Assembly (NCBI GenBank): GCA_030066245.1
Contig: JASJBY010000088.1
Coordinates: forward strand, 1 to 10,568
Reading direction: 5' to 3'
From: Gammaproteobacteria bacterium
GTDB taxonomy: Bacteria > Pseudomonadota > Gammaproteobacteria > JAABTG01
Length of the DNA stretch: 10,568 nt
Shown: in pieces, positions 5,793 to 10,568 of the stretch
Layout: every line of letters starts with the position of its first letter
How positions within the stretch are numbered: position 1 is the stretch's first letter
Position numbers and translations under genes: made by a program
The notes under the pieces: model-generated
What the model saw: only the letters and a program-made list of their open reading frames with translations
Told to the model about the DNA's origin: nothing
Databases searched by the model: none

Positions 5793-7244
5793 ATGAGGAT
5801 GACGCAGTTCAAAGGGAATGGCAATGCTCAGGGTGCAGCGCTCGAGCAACGGGTACGGGAGATCAGGGGCTACATTGAGCAAAGTGTCCGCGCGGCCTGT
5901 CCGGTGCATGAAGTCGAACAGAGGCTTTGGGAGCGACTGTTGAAGTTCGGACACGAGGCACTGGATTTGTACTTCTCCCTTCAGGGCACAGGCGACCAGG
6001 GCGAGGAGCTGAGATTGGCCGACGGTCGCAGGTTGAGGCGGTTGCCGGGGACCTATCCGAAGACCTACCGCTCGATATTTGGGGAGTTCACGCTGCAGCG
6101 GGTGGCGTACGGCACGCGGGCAGGCCAGAAGCTCGAATGTGTCCCGCTCGATACGCGGCTGCAGCTGCCGCAGAGCGTGTTCTCGTATGTACTGCAGGAC
6201 TGGAACGGGCAATTATCGGTCGAGAATCCCTACGGGCAGGTTAATCGAGTCTTGAGCAAGCTATTGGGTTTCGTGCAGCCGGTGGACAGTCTGGAGCGTA
6301 TCAACGTGCAGGCGGCCGAGACCGTCGCGCCCTGGCGCGAGGGGAAGCCGTTGCCGAAGCCAGAGGAGGAAGGGGCGTATCGGGTGGTCAGTGCCGATGG
6401 CAAGGGCGTGCCGATACGGCGTTCGGCCGACGAGCCAGCGATTGCAGAGCACATCGGCCAACGCGGCCCAAAGCCGAACCGCAAGAAGATGGCGATTGTG
6501 GGCAGCGTGTATACGGTCGACGCGGTCTCGCGCACGGCCGAAGAGGTCGTGGCATCGTTGTTCCGCCGCCCCGACGAGGGCGGGCCAGAGAGAGAACATC
6601 CCCGCGCCAAACCCTGTGGCAAGCAGGTGCGCGCGGCCTTGAGTCGAGAGGTCGACGGTAAGGCAGTGACTGCCACCGAGGAGGTCATCGGTTGGCTCGC
6701 CGAACAGGCCGAGCGGCGCCAGCCGCAGGCGGGGGATAAGACGCTGGTGCTCATGGATGGTCAAGCCTCGCTGTGGGAGGCGGCTCATCTGTTCTGTCCC
6801 GAAGGCAGTCAGGCGGCGCTTGCGTTCGTAAAAGAGCGTTTGCTACGCGTCTTGCATGGCGAGGTGAGCAAGGTCATTGGTGGCTTGCGGCAAATGGGTA
6901 CCAAGCGGGGCTTGAAAGGTAAACGGCGAGAGCGGCTGGACAAGCGCTGCAATTATCTGCAGAAGAATCAGTCTCGCATGCACTACGACGAATACCTCGC
7001 TGCTGGTTACCCCATTGCCTCCGGCGTTATCGAAGGGGCCTGTCGTCATTTTGTGAAAGACCGCATGGAACGAGCTGGAATGCGCTGGACGGTTGACCGC
7101 GCCCAGGCGATGTTGGACTTGCGAAGCACCTATCTGAACGGCGACTGGGATGCGTTTACGGCGTTTCGGATCAAGCGTGAAACAGCGCGCATCTATCCGC
7201 ACCGTGAACTATTCGATGGCAAGGAGTGGCCCATCGCGGCGTAA
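5793..7244 (+). CDS. ISKra4-family transposase, internally deleted (483 aa)
   Basis: The protein reads as an ISKra4-type DDE transposase: conserved FGEFTLQRVAYG near residue 95, SADGKGVP with D202, LMDGQASLW with D322, and the C-terminal AAGYPIASGVIEGACRHFVKD block with E414, ending WPIAA as in many relatives. From my memory of the family, LMDGQ..LW is normally followed by about 25-30 residues containing EILDLLHV and then RLW.AAHLF. Here SLWEAA runs directly into HLFCPEGS, at about 6777. The frame is kept, but the conserved D-x-x-H motif between the second acidic residue and the glutamate is gone. The protein is therefore probably inactive. Start at ATG 5793 is set by AAGGAG at 5777-5782; ATG 5799 in the same frame is an alternative. 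Confidence 0.85.
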   Translation: MRMTQFKGNGNAQGAALEQRVREIRGYIEQSVRAACPVHEVEQRLWERLLKFGHEALDLYFSLQGTGDQGEELRLADGRRLRRLPGTYPKTYRSIFGEFTLQRVAYGTRAGQKLECVPLDTRLQLPQSVFSYVLQDWNGQLSVENPYGQVNRVLSKLLGFVQPVDSLERINVQAAETVAPWREGKPLPKPEEEGAYRVVSADGKGVPIRRSADEPAIAEHIGQRGPKPNRKKMAIVGSVYTVDAVSRTAEEVVASLFRRPDEGGPEREHPRAKPCGKQVRAALSREVDGKAVTATEEVIGWLAEQAERRQPQAGDKTLVLMDGQASLWEAAHLFCPEGSQAALAFVKERLLRVLHGEVSKVIGGLRQMGTKRGLKGKRRERLDKRCNYLQKNQSRMHYDEYLAAGYPIASGVIEGACRHFVKDRMERAGMRWTVDRAQAMLDLRSTYLNGDWDAFTAFRIKRETARIYPHRELFDGKEWPIAA

Positions 7245-7252
7245 GAATGAGG

Positions 7253-7278
7253 CGCGCTCAACCGATCACGCCCCTTGC
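7253..7278. repeat. Right inverted repeat core of the ISKra4 element
   Basis: Reverse complement of 5651-5676 with 21 of 26 matches, starting 8 bases after the transposase stop codon. Confidence 0.75.
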
Positions 7279-7350
7279 TAATGGAGACCAAGCAGCCCAG
7301 GCTGCGAGCATTGCTGATTCACCGGGCACGACGTGCCTGCCGCAGGTCGA

Positions 7351-7382
7351 TTGAAATGGGCTCCGAGAATTTCGGTTATGAT
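7351..7382 (+). promoter_or_regulatory. Weak promoter candidate ahead of the TAXI gene
   Basis: TTGAAA (7351-7356) and TATGAT (7377-7382) resemble -35 and -10 boxes, but the 20-nt spacer is longer than usual. Just upstream, GGCACG and CGTGCC (7325-7337) form a near-perfect palindrome around one base that could be an operator. Pattern evidence only. Confidence 0.25.
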
Positions 7383-7429
7383 TGGCAGCGGCTGTATTCT
7401 GGCCAGCGCCATCGGGGAGCAGGGCATTG

Positions 7430-8311
7430 ATGCGACTCTTATTCACTTTCCTCGCCAGTGCCGTGAGCCTGATTTGCCTCGCGGGCGTCGGCGCCGAGCA
7501 GGCCCCCGTCAACCTGTGTACTGCCGCGTCGGACGGCAACTACTTTGCCGCCGGGCGGGATATCGCCTCCCATGCGAGCGCAAAATTCCTGCGGGTATCT
7601 GTGCTGGAGACCGCCGGCTCCATGGACAACATGCGGAGGTTGGCCCGGGGCGAGTGCGGGGCCGCCATCGTGCAGTCGGATGCTTTTCTCGTCCATCAGG
7701 GGCGGGACACGCCTGAGCCTGTGGAGATCACCAGGAACCGGTTTCTGTTTGCCGAGTTCGCACATCTGGTTTGCCGTCGCGATGCACGGTTGGCCACGAC
7801 CGACGACCTGCTGAGCCGGCCCGAACGCCATCGCGTGATGGTAGGCGCCAGGGATAGCGGCAGTGCGCTCACGTGGCGGGCATTCACGCTGCTGGATGGT
7901 CGTTACGGCAAGCTGCAGACGGAGCGTGTGGGCGGCGAGGACGCCCTCGGCGGGGTGCTCGACGGTGAAGCGCACTGTTTGTTCTTCGTTTCCGGAATGG
8001 GCTCCGTATTCGCGAGACAAGTGGACCAGCGCGGAGAAGAGCTGCGTATCCTCGCCATCAGCGACGACAAGCTGCGCAGCGCACAGTCCGGCTCAGTGAC
8101 ACCCTACGAGACTCGACGCATTCCCCCGGGGGTCTATGCCAATCTGCAGAAAGGCGGTCCGGATGCCGGGACAGAGACTGTGGGCGTGTCAGCAATGCTG
8201 GTCGTCAGTCGCGCTTGGACGGATCGCCATCCCGATGGGCCATCGGCGCTGCTCGGTGCCGTGACCGGGGCTATGCCGGCCATTAGCAGGCGGGCCACGG
8301 CGAGGCTGTAA
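7430..8311 (+). CDS. TAXI-family periplasmic solute-binding protein (293 aa)
   Basis: An N-terminal signal peptide (about residues 1-22: MRLLF, a hydrophobic core, then AGVGA) exports the protein to the periplasm. The mature part shows the TAXI-type pattern: LCTAASDGNYFAAGRDIA near the start, LETAGSMDNMRRLARGECGAAIVQSD, and a later DSGSALTWRAF segment. TAXI proteins bind small carboxylates or amino acids and normally hand them to a TRAP permease. The ATG at 7430 is preferred over the frame from 7382 because it yields a proper signal peptide and has GGGGAG at 7414-7419. No TRAP permease gene adjoins it in the window; a sodium symporter follows on the same strand. The ligand cannot be deduced. 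Two consecutive TAA codons end it. Confidence 0.8.
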   Translation: MRLLFTFLASAVSLICLAGVGAEQAPVNLCTAASDGNYFAAGRDIASHASAKFLRVSVLETAGSMDNMRRLARGECGAAIVQSDAFLVHQGRDTPEPVEITRNRFLFAEFAHLVCRRDARLATTDDLLSRPERHRVMVGARDSGSALTWRAFTLLDGRYGKLQTERVGGEDALGGVLDGEAHCLFFVSGMGSVFARQVDQRGEELRILAISDDKLRSAQSGSVTPYETRRIPPGVYANLQKGGPDAGTETVGVSAMLVVSRAWTDRHPDGPSALLGAVTGAMPAISRRATARL

Positions 8312-8314
8312 TAA

Positions 8315-8331
8315 GCCGCAAGCGGCGTTTT
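8315..8331 (+). terminator. Short hairpin plus T-run after the TAXI gene
   Basis: GCCG (8315-8318) and CGGC (8323-8326) enclose a CAAG loop and are followed by GTTTT. The stem is short, so termination would be partial at best. Confidence 0.3.
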
Positions 8332-8593
8332 CGTCCGCAGGCCATGGGAATTCCCAGAGACCTCGGCATGTCGAATCGTGTGCTTGGCGTCGGGCGAAGC
8401 GACCCGCATGTGAGATAACCGGGCCTTGGCGGGTCCTATGTGGCATGAGTGCACAGCATTGGCTAGAGGAGAGCGGCTTGTTCTGCGCTTATCGTGAGCC
8501 CTGCGTCTTCATGAGGTCCTTGCAGGTTCACGGGTGCCGTCACCACGCGCGCCCCGACAGTCCGTTGTCCGCATCGACTCACGCGTTCTTGCC

Positions 8594-9973
8594 ATGAGTC
8601 TCCCGCTGGCGCTGATGGCGGGCGTGGTCGCGCTGGTGTCCTTGCTTCTTTCCTCCCGGGCGCGCAGCAATCGAAGCTTCTTTGGCGGCTGCTCCGAAGC
8701 GGGCCAGCCGCCCGGTCTGCTCACATTGGTCTTCTCCCAGGTGACAACCTGGATCTTCGCCCGTTCGTTGATGAACGCGGCCATTCTGGGGTTCTACTAC
8801 GGCCTTTGGGGAACCCTGGCCTATGCGCTCTACTACCTGTCCTTCATCACCGGCTGGCTGGTTGTGGACAGTCTGCGCTTTCGGCACGGCTACGGTAGTG
8901 TCCAGGCTTTTCTCTACGACCGTTTCGGTGCGTGGGGTACGGCCTGCTACAACTTCGTGGTGGGGATCCGGCTGATCAGCGAGGTGTTCGCCAACCTGCT
9001 GGTGATCGGCATCCTGTTCGGCGCTGCCGGCACCGATCTATACCTGGCCGCAGTACTCGCCTTCGCGCTGGCGACGCTGCTCTACTCCATGCTGGGGGGG
9101 CTGCGCGCCTCGCTGCGCACCGATGTGCTCCAGATGTCGGTGTTCCTTATCACCTTGCTCGTGCTGTTGGCGTTCGCGACGGTGGCGGGACTCTTCACCA
9201 TCGAGAACCTGCTGTCCACGGAATTTGATGTTTCCGCCCCCGGTCCCGCCCTGATGGCCGTGGCCCTGCTCCAGGTCTGGAGCTACCCCATGCACGATCC
9301 GGTGATGATGGACCGCGGGTTTCTCGCAGATCGTACGGTGACGCGCAGGAGTTTCCTGCACGCTGCCTGGATCAGCATGCTCTGCATCACAGCGTTCGGC
9401 TCCCTGGGGATAATTGCAGGTGCCCAGGCGGCTGCCGGCGAAACCATGACGGCCGTGCTGCAGCGTCTGCTCGGCGAACTGCCGATGCTGGTGTTCAACG
9501 CCGCCTTGGTGATCTCAGCCATGTCGACGCTGGACAGCACCCTGTCAAGCTCCGCCAAGCTGGCGGTAGTGGACATGAAGCTGTTGCCTGCCACCGTGAC
9601 AAGCGGTCGCGGGGTCATGGCGGTGTTCATGCTCCTGGGGCTGCTGCTGGTCTTCATGGGAAACAAGGACCTGTTCAGCGCCGTCGCGGTGAGCGGCACC
9701 GCATCGCTGTATCTGCTGCCGGTCATCGTTTTTTCACTGTGGGGCGGACGGCGCGATGTGCCGGTATGGAGCTATGTAGCTGCCTTCGGGCTTGCCCTGG
9801 GTGGTGCGGCTTTGTACTTCAGCGAGTCATCCGGTTACAGCCTTTGGCTGGGCGAAGCCCACAAGTATACGAAGCTGCTGGCCATATCACTCACCGTGGC
9901 GGCAGGGGGCCTTGTCATCTATGCGGCGGGCTTGTGGGCACGAAGCCGTGAACGCGGGCTGGTTGGCGCGTGA
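8594..9973 (+). CDS. Sodium/solute symporter of the SSS family (459 aa)
   Basis: A highly hydrophobic protein with roughly 12-13 predicted membrane helices, the usual size for the sodium:solute symporter (SSS, SLC5-like) family. Two hallmarks are visible: GGLRASLRTDVLQ at residues 168-180, matching the family signature G-G-L-x-A-x-x-x-T-D-x-x-Q, and STLDSTLSSSAK at 311-322, corresponding to the serine/threonine-rich helix that helps form the Na2 sodium site. It would import a small solute together with Na+ across the inner membrane. The substrate is unknown. ATG 8594 is a natural start just before the first helix; GTG 8534 would add a 20-residue basic head and cannot be excluded. The stop overlaps the next gene by 4 nt, implying coupling. 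Confidence 0.85.
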   Translation: MSLPLALMAGVVALVSLLLSSRARSNRSFFGGCSEAGQPPGLLTLVFSQVTTWIFARSLMNAAILGFYYGLWGTLAYALYYLSFITGWLVVDSLRFRHGYGSVQAFLYDRFGAWGTACYNFVVGIRLISEVFANLLVIGILFGAAGTDLYLAAVLAFALATLLYSMLGGLRASLRTDVLQMSVFLITLLVLLAFATVAGLFTIENLLSTEFDVSAPGPALMAVALLQVWSYPMHDPVMMDRGFLADRTVTRRSFLHAAWISMLCITAFGSLGIIAGAQAAAGETMTAVLQRLLGELPMLVFNAALVISAMSTLDSTLSSSAKLAVVDMKLLPATVTSGRGVMAVFMLLGLLLVFMGNKDLFSAVAVSGTASLYLLPVIVFSLWGGRRDVPVWSYVAAFGLALGGAALYFSESSGYSLWLGEAHKYTKLLAISLTVAAGGLVIYAAGLWARSRERGLVGA

Positions 9974-10568
9974 CGGTACGGTCTCTAGGGCTGCTCCCCG
10001 GGCCGGTGCTGCTTTTTGGCGGGCCCTACAGCAATCTCTCTGCTACCGAGGCCATGCGGTGCTGGGCCGAATCGAATGGAATTGCTGCCGAAAATTGCAT
10101 CTGCACCGGCGACGTGGTGGCCTATGGGGCGCGACCTGAGGAGACCGTGAGTCTGGTCCGGGACTGGGGCATATCGGTGCTCATGGGCAACTGTGAGGAG
10201 TCGGTAGGTAACGGAGCGGCGGATTGTGGCTGCGGTTTTCAGGAGGGCAGCACCTGTTCGGCGCTTGCCGAGGAGTGGTATGACCACGCCGTTCGACATA
10301 CCAGCGGGGAGAGTCGCGCGTGGATGCGCGGGCTGCCTGCACAGCTCGAATTCAGCATGCTGGGTCGACGTTTCCGTGTCGTCCACGGGGGCGTCCGCAG
10401 GATAAACCGTTTTATATTTGCCTCCGCACCACAGGCGGACAAGCGCGCGGAGCTGGACTGGGCCGGTACTGATGCCGTGGTTGGGGGGCACAGCGGTATA
10501 CCTTTCGGTGAGCTTGTCGAGGGCCGGGCCTGGCTCAACGTGGGCGCCATCGGCATGCCGGCGAACGA
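9970..10568 (+). CDS. Metallophosphoesterase-like protein, 3' end outside the window
   Basis: This frame is open from GTG 9970 to the window edge (199 codons seen) and overlaps the symporter stop as GTGA. It follows the order of a calcineurin-like phosphoesterase: GGPYSN (17-22) where the D-x-H motif is expected, TGDVVAYG (46-53), MGNCEE (72-77) where GNHE is usual, VHGG (138-141), GGHSG (172-176), and NVGAIGMPAN (190-199), typical of the YfcE/diadenosine-tetraphosphatase-like group. Several metal ligands are therefore replaced (motif I and the GNH histidine). It is cysteine-rich: C31, C43, C45, C75, C86, C88, C96. I recall relatives sharing the GGPYSN and GNCEE changes, so these look like family traits rather than damage. 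Its substrate is unknown. The GTG start rests on the 4-nt overlap. Confidence 0.75.
   Translation, partial: MTVRSLGLLPGPVLLFGGPYSNLSATEAMRCWAESNGIAAENCICTGDVVAYGARPEETVSLVRDWGISVLMGNCEESVGNGAADCGCGFQEGSTCSALAEEWYDHAVRHTSGESRAWMRGLPAQLEFSMLGRRFRVVHGGVRRINRFIFASAPQADKRAELDWAGTDAVVGGHSGIPFGELVEGRAWLNVGAIGMPAN

Larger units (their letters stand above)
5626..7314 (+). mobile_element. ISKra4-family insertion sequence with internally deleted transposase
   Basis: The transposase gene at 5793-7244 lies between inverted repeats. The best-conserved block is 5651-5676 against 7253-7278 (21 of 26 matching). Further out, short colinear matches continue to GCAATGC at 5626-5632 and its complement at 7308-7314, with about 11 extra bases on the right. 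The outermost ends could lie somewhat beyond these points, and I found no target-site duplication. Length is about 1.7 kb. The element sits between the accessory genes and the transport genes. It is probably immobile by itself because its transposase lacks an internal block. Confidence 0.75.

Noticed and set aside
8134..8454. Reverse-strand open frame covering the gap after the TAXI gene
   Set aside because: Mostly antisense to the TAXI gene 3' end; no recognisable product.

Overview
The window looks like part of a GC-rich bacterial chromosome, probably from a gammaproteobacterium. That placement is an inference from the TAXI-type binding protein, the Na+/solute symporter and an ISKra4-type transposase whose style is common in Chromatiales-like genomes. 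No rRNA or other phylogenetic marker is present. I see no tRNA, rRNA or CRISPR array.

Layout. (1) Positions 140-1780 hold an insertion sequence with a retroviral-integrase-type (DD35E) transposase, bounded by 44-nt imperfect terminal inverted repeats. (2) Positions about 2070-5555 form a lower-GC accessory block of small genes, all on the + strand: a membrane-anchored coiled-coil protein, a 108-aa and a 141-aa helical protein, a 214-aa protein with a lysine-rich head, and an overlapping pair made of a 71-aa zinc-ribbon protein and an 86-aa helical protein. None has a function I can name. Several have a small hairpin at or just after the stop codon, and four start with ATGAC. (3) Positions about 5626-7314 hold an ISKra4-family insertion sequence with terminal inverted repeats. 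A hairpin sequesters the Shine-Dalgarno of its transposase, and the transposase appears to have lost an internal block including the conserved D-x-x-H motif. (4) From 7430 to the right edge lie higher-GC, housekeeping-looking genes: an exported TAXI-family solute-binding protein, an SSS-family sodium/solute symporter, and, overlapping it by 4 nt, a metallophosphoesterase-like protein that runs off the window and lacks several canonical metal ligands.

How it fits together. The accessory block lies between two unrelated insertion sequences and looks acquired. The right-hand genes probably form a transport locus; the TAXI protein has no TRAP permease beside it here, but a secondary sodium symporter instead. 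The best-supported unusual points are the internal deletion and the protective-hairpin arrangement of the ISKra4 element, and the altered active site of the phosphoesterase. I found no convincing evidence that the accessory genes form one defined system.
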